NCBI GenBank assembly: GCA_964569245.1
Contig: CAZMTK010000004.1
Span: 1 to 64,000 of the forward strand
Direction: 5' to 3'
Source: JAAYTY01 sp964569245
GTDB taxonomy: Bacteria > Fermentibacterota > Fermentibacteria > Fermentibacterales > Fermentibacteraceae
Length of the DNA stretch: 64,000 bases
A program made the translations under genes and the position numbers. This document shows positions 1 to 8,647 of this stretch, one piece after another. The notes beneath the pieces are model-generated. The model saw only the letters and a program-made list of their open reading frames with translations. It ran no database searches and was not told where the DNA came from. Each line of letters starts with the position of its first letter. Position 1 is the stretch's first letter.

Positions 1-4
1 GGAC

Positions 5-418
5 TCACACACTGCGCGGGTCAATACACCTGTGTCTCCTGCCCCTCATCTCCCTCTCCGTCACCACCTGCCGGTTCCAGTAGTCGCCCAGGATCTCAGC
101 CTCACGAATCACCTCTTCCGGTAGCTCGAGCAGGTCCAGCCACTGAGTCACCCTCGCCCTCGACCCCCCAAGCCTCCGGGCCAGCTCGGCCCGATTGATG
201 CCCTCCGCCAGCATTCGGTCGCGGAGCTCCCTGGGATAGAGCAGGGGATTGCGGTAAGTCCTTCGGGGCTTGAGCACTGGATGCCAGACGGGCAGACTGA
301 TCGGGATGGTCAGGACAGGGCCGTGAAAAGTTCGCCTAGATAGCGATACGGGGAGCCAGGGCTTATTCCTGGGCAACTGCCGCGATGGCCCCGAATCCCC
401 CTCATGCCCTCCTGTCAC
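5..418 (-). CDS. Small HTH (ParB/KorB-like) DNA-binding protein
   Basis: Complete 137-codon frame with a GTG start and TGA stop. The N-terminal ~50 residues are basic and low in recognisable structure. The conserved part is residues ~58-120, where ELARRLGGSRARVTQWL reads as a helix-turn-helix, followed by LLELPEEVIREAEILGD, as in ParB/KorB-type HTH domains. Small stand-alone proteins of this kind are often found near site-specific recombinases or mobile DNA, but no partner is visible here. The N-terminal extension may be non-coding and the true start may lie further in. It is divergent from the next gene across 127 bp. Function beyond DNA binding is unknown. Confidence 0.6.
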   Translation of the reverse strand: MTGGHEGDSGPSRQLPRNKPWLPVSLSRRTFHGPVLTIPISLPVWHPVLKPRRTYRNPLLYPRELRDRMLAEGINRAELARRLGGSRARVTQWLDLLELPEEVIREAEILGDYWNRQVVTEREMRGRRHRCIDPRSV

Positions 419-545
419 CTCCCCTCACGCCACTGTTCATTGACGCACGCTTCCGCCTGCGGGTATCGTGCGGCAAGCGATGGAACGGCACCCGCTGAGG
501 GTTGCTCTCACGGACCTCTTTATCTGGACGGGGGGATTCCCACCA

Positions 546-1700
546 ATGCAGGACGAAGCCAGGGACTCCGGTCAGGGTCAGGACGAGGGGCGGACCGAAG
601 AAGCCCCGATCCAGGAGACCAGCCAGAGGGACATAAGGTGCACCGGCTGCGCGGGGAAGCTGGTATTCGCACCCGGCACCAACAGCATGAAGTGCCCCTA
701 CTGCGGCACCCTCAACGAGATCGCCGCCTCTTCGGAGACGATCGAGGAGCTGGACTTCGAGAAGTTCCTCAAGGAGTTCCAGGAACAGTCCGTGGTGCAG
801 GAGGTCGCGAACATCAAATGCGAGGCCTGCGGCGCCCAGACCACCTTCGACCCCGGGGTGGTGTCGGGTGAGTGCCCCTTCTGCGGCACGCCGCAGGTGG
901 TGAAGCAGGCCTCGATGAACAGGACCTTCAGGCCCCGCTCGCTGCTACCCTTCATGGTGAACCTGGACACCGCCTACGCCGGTTTCAGACACTGGCTGAA
1001 GAAACTCTGGTTCGCCCCGAACAAGCTCAAGAACAGCGCCAGGCAGGACAGCTTCACCGGGCTCTACATCCCCTACTGGACCTACGACGCGAAGACCGCG
1101 ACCGACTACCGCGGCCAGCGTGGCGACGACTACCAGGAGCGGCAGAACTACACCGCGGTGGAGAACGGCAGAACGGTCACCAGGACTCGCACGGTCACGA
1201 AGACCAGATGGACACGCAAGTCCGGCCACGTGGACTGCGTGTTCAACGACGTGCTGGTAGCCGCCAGCAGATCGCTTCCGGAGAAGCACGTGAAGAACCT
1301 CGAGCCGTGGCACCTCGGGAAGCTGGTGCCGTTCGACGAGAGCTACCTCAGCGGCTTCAGGACCGAGAGCTACCAGATTGATCTCAGGGAGGGCTTCGCG
1401 CTCGCGAAGCAGATCATAGACAAGGGGATCGAGAGCGCCGTCCGAAAGGACATCGGCGGCGACCGCCAGATCATCGAGATGCTCAGGACCATCTACAACA
1501 ACATCACGTTCAAGCACATCCTCCTGCCGATATGGATCAGCGCCTACCGCTTCAACAACAAGACCTACCGCTTCCTCATAAACGGCTGCACGGGCGAGGT
1601 GCAGGGCGAGCGGCCGTACAGCCGGGTGAAGATCACCCTGTTCATCCTCACGATCATCGCGGTGATCGTTGCGATAGTTCTGCTGGCGAACCGGGGCTGA
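546..1700 (+). CDS. Membrane protein with two tandem zinc ribbons
   Basis: 384 aa from an ATG preceded by a purine-rich GGGGGGA site. The frame is open back to 468 but nothing there looks conserved. Two zinc ribbons are visible: C32-x2-C35...C50-x2-C53 and C92-x2-C95...C110-x2-C113. A mixed alpha/beta middle region includes IPYWTYDAKT and a run of Thr/Arg repeats (residues ~195-220). A single C-terminal membrane helix (~357-380) ends in a short basic tail. This layout matches proteins often annotated as TFIIB-type zinc ribbon or, wrongly, primosomal helicase. I see no helicase motif. It is probably tail-anchored with the ribbons in the cytoplasm. The role is unknown. Confidence 0.8.
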   Translation: MQDEARDSGQGQDEGRTEEAPIQETSQRDIRCTGCAGKLVFAPGTNSMKCPYCGTLNEIAASSETIEELDFEKFLKEFQEQSVVQEVANIKCEACGAQTTFDPGVVSGECPFCGTPQVVKQASMNRTFRPRSLLPFMVNLDTAYAGFRHWLKKLWFAPNKLKNSARQDSFTGLYIPYWTYDAKTATDYRGQRGDDYQERQNYTAVENGRTVTRTRTVTKTRWTRKSGHVDCVFNDVLVAASRSLPEKHVKNLEPWHLGKLVPFDESYLSGFRTESYQIDLREGFALAKQIIDKGIESAVRKDIGGDRQIIEMLRTIYNNITFKHILLPIWISAYRFNNKTYRFLINGCTGEVQGERPYSRVKITLFILTIIAVIVAIVLLANRG

Positions 1701-1841
1701 CCGAAGCTGCACGCAGGTGAAGCAGCGGCTGCCGAAGCCCGAGGGGTTGTCGCGCCTTCCATGCCCTGCGCTCAGCAAGCGGCTCCTGCCCCGAAATCCA
1801 TGCGAGTCGGCCTGCTGCGACCCTTCGAGTGACCGCAGGGG

Positions 1842-3215
1842 TCAGATGTAGCCCAGCCCCTCGATCTGCTGTCGAACCTCGTCTATCGACACCTCTGGCG
1901 CCCTGTACTCCCCGGGTCTGGACCAGTACTCGAGCAGAGCCTCCATGTCTCGCTCCGAAGGTGCGAAGTACCTTTCGGGAATGCCCGCAGAACCTGTCAG
2001 GAGGCTGCAGCTCGACGCTGTCAGGCCTCCGGTCGAATCCCTCAGGAGGATCGTCTTCACACCGTTCCTGCAGACGCAGGCCAGCGGCTCCAGCCCGTTC
2101 ACCAGCTCCGGGAAGATCACGCCGCTCGAAGCGGTGTAGCGGTCCGGGCGCGAAACGCTTCCCAGGTCGACGCCGAGGAGCCCCTCCGGCGCCTCCACTC
2201 CTGCGACGGCCGCGATGGTGGGGAAAATGTCTATGTGCGAAGCCCTGAACTGCTCCCTGACGCCACCGCGGAACCCCGGCCCGGAAATGATCAGCGGCAC
2301 GAGAAGCTGCTCCTCGTGCAGGCCGTGGCCGTGCCCGATGCTGCCGTGCTCGAGGAACTCCTCGCCGTGGTCCGAGGTCAGAATGACGACCGTTCTGTCG
2401 GCGATCCCGCGGGATCTCATTTCCGAGAACAGCCGGAAGAGCTGGGAGTCCACCCAGGTGATCTCTCCGAGGTAGAGCGCCCTGTAGTGCTCGAGAAGAT
2501 CGGGGCGCGAGGTCGTGCTGCCCAGGGGCTCCCACTGCATGGCGGTTACGGTGTCGCCTGGAGGGAGGTAGAACGTGCTGTACGGCTCCGGCGGATTGTA
2601 CGGCGCGTGCGGATCCATGATGTGCAGGACCGCGAAGAAAGGCGATGATCCGTTCACGGACAGCCATGCCGATAGGCTGTCCACGCACTCCGCGGCATGT
2701 CCCGAGTCGCCGGGGGGGATGTACACGAAACGGTCGAACCCTCTGGCGAATCCGAAGTCGGAGCTGATGTGGATGTTGTTGACCACAGCGAAGGTCCTGT
2801 AGCCCTCGTCCGAGAGAATCTGCTGCACGCAGGGGATCTCGGGAGGGAGGCCCGTGTGAAATCCGTTGACGGTTATCCCCGCATGGTGCTTTCTCTCGGT
2901 CAGGCCGGTCAGCATCGAGGCTACGGAAGGCCTTGTCCAGGGGGCCTGCGCCTGGCAGTGCTCCCAGAGGGTTCCAGCCGAAGCGAGGCTGTCCATGCAG
3001 GGTGACACTCCCTGCACCGGGCTGCCGTAGCAGCCCAGGACGTCGGCCCTGGTGGTGTCGAGGATTATCAGGAGAATGCTCGGCCTGCCGGCAGGGCCTT
3101 CGCAGGAACCCGCCAGAACGAGCAGAACAGCAGCCATGCAGAGCAGACGCGTCTTGACGAGCAGGAGGTTCCGCAGCCGCCCTGCACCGAATCGGCGTCT
3201 TCCTTGAGCGGACAC
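1842..3215 (-). CDS. Sulfatase-fold (alkaline phosphatase superfamily) exported protein, Thr nucleophile
   Basis: 457 aa from GTG. A basic N-terminus and hydrophobic stretch end at LAGSC38, a slightly atypical lipobox, so it is probably a lipoprotein. Sulfatase-fold hallmarks: ILLIILDTTRAD with metal-binding D53, nucleophile region APWTRPSVASMLTG, and metal site TSDHGEEF. The usual Cys/Ser that becomes formylglycine is T94, and the following motif Arg is Val. It therefore cannot be a classical formylglycine sulfatase. Thr nucleophiles occur in phosphoglycerol and phosphoethanolamine transferases (LtaS/EptA type) of the same superfamily. A phospho-transferase or hydrolase acting at the envelope is my inference. 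It lies upstream of no obvious partner and converges on the zinc-ribbon gene. Confidence 0.8.
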   Translation of the reverse strand: MSAQGRRRFGAGRLRNLLLVKTRLLCMAAVLLVLAGSCEGPAGRPSILLIILDTTRADVLGCYGSPVQGVSPCMDSLASAGTLWEHCQAQAPWTRPSVASMLTGLTERKHHAGITVNGFHTGLPPEIPCVQQILSDEGYRTFAVVNNIHISSDFGFARGFDRFVYIPPGDSGHAAECVDSLSAWLSVNGSSPFFAVLHIMDPHAPYNPPEPYSTFYLPPGDTVTAMQWEPLGSTTSRPDLLEHYRALYLGEITWVDSQLFRLFSEMRSRGIADRTVVILTSDHGEEFLEHGSIGHGHGLHEEQLLVPLIISGPGFRGGVREQFRASHIDIFPTIAAVAGVEAPEGLLGVDLGSVSRPDRYTASSGVIFPELVNGLEPLACVCRNGVKTILLRDSTGGLTASSCSLLTGSAGIPERYFAPSERDMEALLEYWSRPGEYRAPEVSIDEVRQQIEGLGYI

Positions 3216-3454
3216 TCAGAAGTTCCCTGCCTGTTGCAGACCTGTTCCCGACCGGACGCCCGGAAACAAGCATTGCAGGAAGAAGGTCTCGGTGCAAGTA
3301 GCGGCTGAAACGGAAGCCGTGGGAGTCGCCAGTTCCTCGTCCCATCGGGGAAGGCCGGTTGAGAGCTGGACCGCAGGCGTGAGCGGGGCGCGGGGGCCTC
3401 GGCGGTCACAGGCTCTGCGCAGACGGTTCTCCGGACGACGGGAGAAGCAGACGG
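3216..3454. other. Intergenic stretch, no gene recognised
   Basis: 239 bp between the start of the sulfatase-fold gene and the end of the flippase-like gene, both on the minus strand. I found no conserved coding frame, RNA gene or convincing terminator. It presumably holds the promoter of the sulfatase-fold gene, but no clear -35/-10 pair stands out. Confidence 0.5.
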
Positions 3455-4375
3455 CTAGCCTCCGGAGTAATCTCTCCTATGCGAGGAGACGCCGGCTGCC
3501 AGCGTGGAGGCGCCCGCCAGCGCCAGCTCGAGCACCACGGTGACGAGCCTCATGGTCAGCGCGGCGGCCAATGCGTTCTCGGATGCAGCCACCCCGTCGA
3601 GCGTCGCCACCAGCAGGCCCTCCCTGACTCCCAGCCCGGCAGGCGCGAAGGCGGCAAGACCGCCTGCCAGCCCGGCGATGTAGTACCTGGCCACGACAGA
3701 GGGCAGGGCGCTCGTCGAGAGGTCGGCGAAGCCCTGCAGAAGGACCAGCAGCGCCGCCCCGTTCATGACCCCGACCAGAACGTACCCGCCCGTCAGGAGC
3801 GCCATCCGCCGCCACGGCGGAAACCCCTTCGGCGGGCTTCTTCTGAACAGCCTCCAGACCAGCCCGGTCAGCCGCTCGAGGACCGACGGATGCAGCACCG
3901 CGATCACGACTGCCGCCGCTAGGAGGGGCAGCAAGGCTCCGTGCACGACGGATGAGAGCCGCATTCCTGCCTCCAGACCGATCAGGAGGAGCGCAGAGGC
4001 GGTTATGGAGGCATACTCGACAGCGGTAGCGAGCGTCACGGTACCGGGAGAGGAGCCGCCGTACGCCCTCACCCTGGCGAGGAGCAGCCCTGCGTTCCCG
4101 GGAACGTACCGCCCGAGGTACGATACGAAGAATGCCCTGGCACCGCCTGACAGAGACGTGCGAAGCCCGAACCCCCCCGCCAGGGCGTGCCAGACCCCGA
4201 ATCTCAGGCAGTATCCCGCGAGCGCCAGGGCCGAGCAGACGACCAGGCGCCCTGTCGGGAGACCCGTCATGGCGTCCAGCGCGCCGGGGATGTACCTTCT
4301 TCCGTAGATGACCAGCCCTGCCGAGACTGCGGCGAACAGCGCCGCGTCCGCCGCCCGGGCGACCCACCGCTTCAC
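3455..4375 (-). CDS. Lysylphosphatidylglycerol synthase TM-domain / flippase-like membrane protein
   Basis: 306 aa. The GTG at 4375 overlaps the TGA of the upstream gene by four bases (GTGA), which decides the start over an ATG at 4423. It has about eight hydrophobic segments. The signature APAGLGVREG near the C-terminus and YLGRYVPGNAG in the middle are typical of the COG0392/UPF0104 family, which includes the membrane half of MprF and AglD-like proteins. Family members are implicated in lipid or lipid-linked sugar transfer across the membrane. As last gene of the polysaccharide operon it may move a lipid-linked intermediate, which is inference from position. Confidence 0.8.
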   Translation of the reverse strand: MKRWVARAADAALFAAVSAGLVIYGRRYIPGALDAMTGLPTGRLVVCSALALAGYCLRFGVWHALAGGFGLRTSLSGGARAFFVSYLGRYVPGNAGLLLARVRAYGGSSPGTVTLATAVEYASITASALLLIGLEAGMRLSSVVHGALLPLLAAAVVIAVLHPSVLERLTGLVWRLFRRSPPKGFPPWRRMALLTGGYVLVGVMNGAALLVLLQGFADLSTSALPSVVARYYIAGLAGGLAAFAPAGLGVREGLLVATLDGVAASENALAAALTMRLVTVVLELALAGASTLAAGVSSHRRDYSGG

Positions 4376-6741
4376 AGGCTCAGGAGACCCTTCTGCACGA
4401 GCAGGCCGGGATAGTGCGCCCACCAGGGCAGGCGCAGGAGAAGCCGCCTCAGAGGGGACGAGTATGCCCTGACGGAGGCCAGCACCATCACAGCGGCGAG
4501 GTAGTCAGGAAGCCCGGTTCTCCAGCATCCGTCCGTCCGAGGCAGCCTGATTCCGAACGCGCTCGACAGCCGCGAGCGCGCAGTGCTGCCCTCCATGTGC
4601 CATTTCAAGGCCCTCCACTGGGCCTGCACCGCCAGCGCAGGGTCCGCGGGATAGAGCACCGCCCCGGCCGACCGCCCGAGCGCTTCGATCGCCTCTCTCC
4701 CGCGATCGGTAATGGACAGGGCGAGAGTGTACTTCCGTGAGCGCGTCCTGGCCTCCCTCAGCCACGCGTCTCCGAAGGAGATGTCGGAATGCCTGCCGAA
4801 GTGGTCTGTGCAGGTCAGGCATCTCGCCGCGCAGTCGGCGTACAAGTTCTGGTGGAGCCCGTAGCCGCGCGAGAACGACCTGCGCATCTCCGTTCCGTCC
4901 TTCAGCCGGATAGTGGTGCACCCCCTCCAGTGTCCCTCCCGGTACCTGAAGCCGGAGAGCATGTCGGGTCCGGCGCCCCACAGGCGGAGAAGGTCGTCAG
5001 CGAGGCTGCGTTTGGTGGCATGCCCGCACCACAGGCAGCAGACGAGCCCTATCCTGTCCTTCAGGTCGCCGTGCCTCGCCGCCGCAGAGGCCAGTGCCCG
5101 CGCCTGGCACGGCAGGAGGACCAGGTCGAGGGGACCCGGCTCCTTCCGCAGCGCTGCGATCACTCCTCCGAGGTGGTCGAAGTCGCTGTAGATGCTCCCC
5201 GCGCACTCCTGCGCCTCTCCCGGCGTTCTGCAGACCGCAGTCTCCAGAACGAGCCGGCCGTCCTCCACACGGCAGCGTCCGCAGACTGCGGCTCGCGACA
5301 CGCCGGCTTCGAGGCGCCGGGCCAGCAGAGCCGAAACGAGGCCGCCCGAAGCGCAGTGACTCACGGGCTCGGCGGAGCAGCCAACATGCAGGCTCACAGA
5401 CAGACCATCGAAAAGCGCGCCTGCCTTGCGCGCCGCCCGCCTGCCGGGCCGCGCCCTGAAGCGCTGACCGGCAAGCTCCTCCACCACGCCGTCTATCTGC
5501 CTTCGCGCCGATGCGACGAGACCGGGCAGGCCCGACCGGATGGCAGCGCGGATCTCGTCGGCCCTGCCAAGCGCATCCATGACGAGGCTGCCCAGCCTGT
5601 CCGCTGAAACCCGGTCAGGAGGGATCACATAGCTCTCGAGCCCCGCCTGCTTCATGACTTCGAGGTACTTGTGGCCCCAGGAAGTGACGACGACTGGCGT
5701 CTCCGAGCACAGGGCGGACACCATGCCGTGGAATCTGGATGTCACGAACGCGCTGCAGCCAGCTATCGCCCGTCTCAGATCCGCGGGCGGCAGGTCTTCG
5801 AGGATGAAGCGTGCCCTGGAGCCGACGGCCTTCGACAGGGCCTTGCAGATGCGGTAGTCGTTGTTCCTCGAGCGGATGTCCGGCCCGAGGTTGCTGTGCG
5901 TCAACACGAGCACCTCGCACCCCTCGCCCGCCAGCCTGTCCACGAGCGCGGCCATTTCGGCCTCGTAGTCAATCCCGGCGGACCTGCAGATCCTGGAGAG
6001 GACTTCGCTGGGCGCGATTCCCACCAGCGGGGGCCCCCCTGCGCCTCGGACGCTGCGGTCATCACGTTCCGCGGGCAGGAGGAAGGCCAGGTCGGCCGCC
6101 TCGGAGCAGTTCGCGAGGCCCAGTTTCGACGCGTTCTCCAGGCTCCCTTCGCCCCTGCAGTACACATGCCGCATGCGCGGAAGGACCGTCATCGCAGCCA
6201 TCCTGTTGAGAAGCGAGCGGAAGGGTCCCACCGCCTGCGACATCTTCAAGACGGGGACGCCGCAGAGAAGAGCCGGCAGAGGCAGAAGCACGTTGTACGC
6301 CAGCGTGGGAAGCCCCCTTCCGTCGGAGAAGGAGATGCCGGAGAGGTCGAGCAGCACGTCGCAGTCGAGCAGAGCCCTCAGGGGCGCGTACCGTGCGAGC
6401 TTCGCGGAGACCGGAGGAACCGCCCTGAAGAGCCTCCATGCGAGAGCGGCCATCGGCAGAAGCGCCATGGTCACAGGCACGGGCGCGCTCACGAGGACGG
6501 CCGCTTCGGGCCTGACGGCTCTCGAGTCCCTTCGGGGGTACAGGCTGAACACGCTGAACCTGCTGGCTCGATCCAGCCTGCCGGCGAGGGAGCATATCGC
6601 CGCTTCGAGCATGGCTGCCGATCCCTTGTTGCCCGAGAAGGAGGCGCCTGCAATCCCAATGTTGCGCGGGCCCGCCGGCCCACTGCGCGGGATGCGCACC
6701 TCTCTCCCCGCGCCTCCGGGTGCGGCGCTGGTCTCGATCAT
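4372..6741 (-). CDS. Polysaccharide pyruvyltransferase fused to an FrhB-like domain
   Basis: 789 aa. ATG start overlaps the TGA of the methyltransferase (ATGA). Residues ~25-420 are a CsaB/WcaK-type polysaccharide pyruvyltransferase: GNKGSAAML near the N-terminus, LDLSGISFSDGRG, and the late motif TSRFHGMVSAL. Residues ~455-789 match the coenzyme F420 hydrogenase/dehydrogenase beta-subunit family: a Cys-rich start (GCSAEPVSHCASGGL), LPCQARAL, CCLWCGHATK, CLTCTDHFG and DISFGDAWL. In polysaccharide clusters these two families are usually separate neighbouring genes. The FrhB-like half is expected to bind flavin and perhaps FeS. Its substrate here is unknown. The pyruvyltransferase half would add a pyruvate ketal to a sugar. 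The single frame makes a true fusion likely. Confidence 0.82.
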   Translation of the reverse strand: MIETSAAPGGAGREVRIPRSGPAGPRNIGIAGASFSGNKGSAAMLEAAICSLAGRLDRASRFSVFSLYPRRDSRAVRPEAAVLVSAPVPVTMALLPMAALAWRLFRAVPPVSAKLARYAPLRALLDCDVLLDLSGISFSDGRGLPTLAYNVLLPLPALLCGVPVLKMSQAVGPFRSLLNRMAAMTVLPRMRHVYCRGEGSLENASKLGLANCSEAADLAFLLPAERDDRSVRGAGGPPLVGIAPSEVLSRICRSAGIDYEAEMAALVDRLAGEGCEVLVLTHSNLGPDIRSRNNDYRICKALSKAVGSRARFILEDLPPADLRRAIAGCSAFVTSRFHGMVSALCSETPVVVTSWGHKYLEVMKQAGLESYVIPPDRVSADRLGSLVMDALGRADEIRAAIRSGLPGLVASARRQIDGVVEELAGQRFRARPGRRAARKAGALFDGLSVSLHVGCSAEPVSHCASGGLVSALLARRLEAGVSRAAVCGRCRVEDGRLVLETAVCRTPGEAQECAGSIYSDFDHLGGVIAALRKEPGPLDLVLLPCQARALASAAARHGDLKDRIGLVCCLWCGHATKRSLADDLLRLWGAGPDMLSGFRYREGHWRGCTTIRLKDGTEMRRSFSRGYGLHQNLYADCAARCLTCTDHFGRHSDISFGDAWLREARTRSRKYTLALSITDRGREAIEALGRSAGAVLYPADPALAVQAQWRALKWHMEGSTARSRLSSAFGIRLPRTDGCWRTGLPDYLAAVMVLASVRAYSSPLRRLLLRLPWWAHYPGLLVQKGLLSL

Positions 6742-7496
6742 CCCGCACCCTCCCTGACGGCCAGGGCCATGGCCGAGCTGCCCGGAGGCAGCGGAATTCC
6801 GGCGAGCAGCAGGGCGCGCTCGACGCGGGCAAGAGCCATGAAGAGGCCGGACATGCCTCTTCCGGCTCGCAGCTCCGCCTTCAGAGCCTCCGCCGGGGCC
6901 GACTTCCAGGCAGCCGAGGCGAGGCGCCTCCTGACCGACAGCGGCAGCGGCAGGAACGACATGAAGTAGCTTGCGAACACAGTCCTGAGACCGGCCTTCC
7001 TCACGGAACCCCTGAGATCGCGCAGACCGTATCTGCGCTCGTGTCCGCTGATCACGTCATAGCCGCTCCACAGCGATTTCATGGCGGGAACGGTGATCAA
7101 AAGCTCTCCGCGGGCCGCCAGCAGAGCCCCGGCGGCTTCGAGGACTCCCAGATCGTCTCTGAAGTGCTCGATCACGTCCAGCAGGAGGACGGCGTCGAAG
7201 CATCCGCCGAAGGGAGGCGACTCGAGATCTGCCCTGACCACCTGCGCCGGGGATCTCGTGCGGGACGCCGCATCCACCGACAGGTCTGCGCCGACCACCA
7301 AGGCTCCCGGCATGGAGGCTGCAATCCTCGAAGCCACCAGCCCCGTGCCGCAGCCGAGATCGAGTATCCGGGGAGATGGTACGTTCGCCAGGCGCCTGCG
7401 GAGCAGCGCAGACACGAGTTCGGCGCGTGACTCGAACCAGGGGTGCCCCTTTTCCGCGTCGAGTATCGCCGCATGGAGCGAGCAGTCGTAGCCCAT
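6738..7496 (-). CDS. Class I SAM-dependent methyltransferase
   Basis: 252 aa. The SAM-binding motif I is ILDLGCGTGLVASR (~44-57). It is followed by VVGADLS (motif II) and FDAVLLLDVIEHF (motif III/IV), the usual Methyltransf_11/23 pattern with Rossmann fold. The C-terminal half is helical and hydrophobic. The start codon directly abuts the stop of wecE (no intergenic base), and its own stop overlaps the pyruvyltransferase start, so it is translated as part of the operon. The substrate is probably a sugar or lipid-linked glycan, judged only from neighbours. Confidence 0.85.
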   Translation of the reverse strand: MGYDCSLHAAILDAEKGHPWFESRAELVSALLRRRLANVPSPRILDLGCGTGLVASRIAASMPGALVVGADLSVDAASRTRSPAQVVRADLESPPFGGCFDAVLLLDVIEHFRDDLGVLEAAGALLAARGELLITVPAMKSLWSGYDVISGHERRYGLRDLRGSVRKAGLRTVFASYFMSFLPLPLSVRRRLASAAWKSAPAEALKAELRAGRGMSGLFMALARVERALLLAGIPLPPGSSAMALAVREGAG

Positions 7497-8642
7497 TCAC
7501 CCGACTGCGCCGGAAGAGACCACTGCCTCGATCACCTCGTCCTGCTCGGAGGGCTCCAGCGCAGGATAGAACGGAAGGCGCACGAGCCGCTCGCCGGCAG
7601 CTTCGGCAACCGGGCACTGACCCTGCCGTCCGCCGAAGGCCCGTCCCATGGAGGAAAGGTGCAGGGGCTGGTAGTGGAACACGGCCATGATCCCCCTGGC
7701 GGCGAGATGCCCGATCAGCCTTCGCCTGGAGCCGCCGTCGGGCATCATGAGGTAGAAGAGGTGCGAAGGGTGCGAGCACCCGTCCGGGACTGCGGGCAGC
7801 CCGACGCCGCTCGAGGCCGCCCAGGAGGACAGGCCGTCCATGTATCTCCGCCAGATCTGCGAACGCTTCTCCTGAACGGCCGCGGCATTCTCGAGCTGCG
7901 CCAGCAGGAAGGCGCCCAGCAGGTCCGAGAGAACGTAGCTCGAGCCTGTGTCCACCCAGGTGTACCTGTCCACCAGCCCCTCCAGGAACTTCGTGCGGTC
8001 GGTTCCCTTGTCGCGCATCACCAGCGCCCTGTCCAGCAGGGACAGGTCGTTGACGACCAGCGCTCCGCCCTCTCCGCAGGTGACGTTCTTGGTCTCGTGG
8101 AAGCTCTGGGCGGCCAGCGAGCCGAAAGTGCCCAGCGGCCTGCCCCGGTAGGAGCCGAACAGGCCGTGGGCGTTGTCCTCGACGACGGTCAGCCCGCGCT
8201 CCTCCGCGAGAGACGCTATCGCGTCCATCTCGCAGGCCACGCCGCCGTAGTGCATGGCCACGACGGCCCGGGTCCTGTGGGTCACGACCTCGGGGAGGAG
8301 CTTCTCGTCGAGGTTGAGCGTGTCGGGTCTGCTGTCGCAGAACACTGGTCTCGCGCCGCGGGAGGCGAATGCCAGGGCGGTCGAAACGAACGTGAACGAA
8401 GGGACCACGACTTCGTCGCCGAGCCGGAGGTTCAGGAGCATCGCCGTCATCTCGAGCGCATGCGTGCAGGAGGGGGTCAGGAGGACCCTGGCACCCGGAA
8501 GCAGCGCTTCGAGCAGCTTCTCGCACCCCCGGCAGTAGGGGCCGTTTCCCGAGATGAATCCGCCCTCGACTGCCCGGGCCATGTACTCCATCTCGGAGCC
8601 CGACAGACACGCCCTGTTGAACGGGATGCGGAAGCCGCCCAT
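7497..8642 (-). CDS. wecE: dTDP-4-amino-4,6-dideoxygalactose transaminase (WecE/RffA type)
   Basis: 381 aa. The ATG at 8642 fits the family start (MGGFRIPFNRACLSG). The frame stays open to 8972 but that part overlaps the acetyltransferase and is not conserved. It is a DegT/DnrJ/EryC1/StrS PLP aminotransferase: GDEVVVPSFTF, VEDNAHGLFG with the cofactor Asp, and SFHETKNVTCGEGG with PLP lysine K185. The SFHETKN-type active site and N-terminus are those of RffA/WecE, which makes dTDP-Fuc4N from dTDP-4-keto-6-deoxyglucose and glutamate. The next upstream gene is a WecD-like acetyltransferase, which supports synthesis of dTDP-Fuc4NAc for a surface polysaccharide. Confidence 0.88.
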   Translation of the reverse strand: MGGFRIPFNRACLSGSEMEYMARAVEGGFISGNGPYCRGCEKLLEALLPGARVLLTPSCTHALEMTAMLLNLRLGDEVVVPSFTFVSTALAFASRGARPVFCDSRPDTLNLDEKLLPEVVTHRTRAVVAMHYGGVACEMDAIASLAEERGLTVVEDNAHGLFGSYRGRPLGTFGSLAAQSFHETKNVTCGEGGALVVNDLSLLDRALVMRDKGTDRTKFLEGLVDRYTWVDTGSSYVLSDLLGAFLLAQLENAAAVQEKRSQIWRRYMDGLSSWAASSGVGLPAVPDGCSHPSHLFYLMMPDGGSRRRLIGHLAARGIMAVFHYQPLHLSSMGRAFGGRQGQCPVAEAAGERLVRLPFYPALEPSEQDEVIEAVVSSGAVG

Positions 8643-8647
8643 GCCGC

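Noticed and set aside
7425..7455. GACTCGAACCAGGGGTGCCCC resembling the 3' half of a tRNA
   Set aside because: Lies within the conserved coding sequence of the methyltransferase and no cloverleaf can be drawn.
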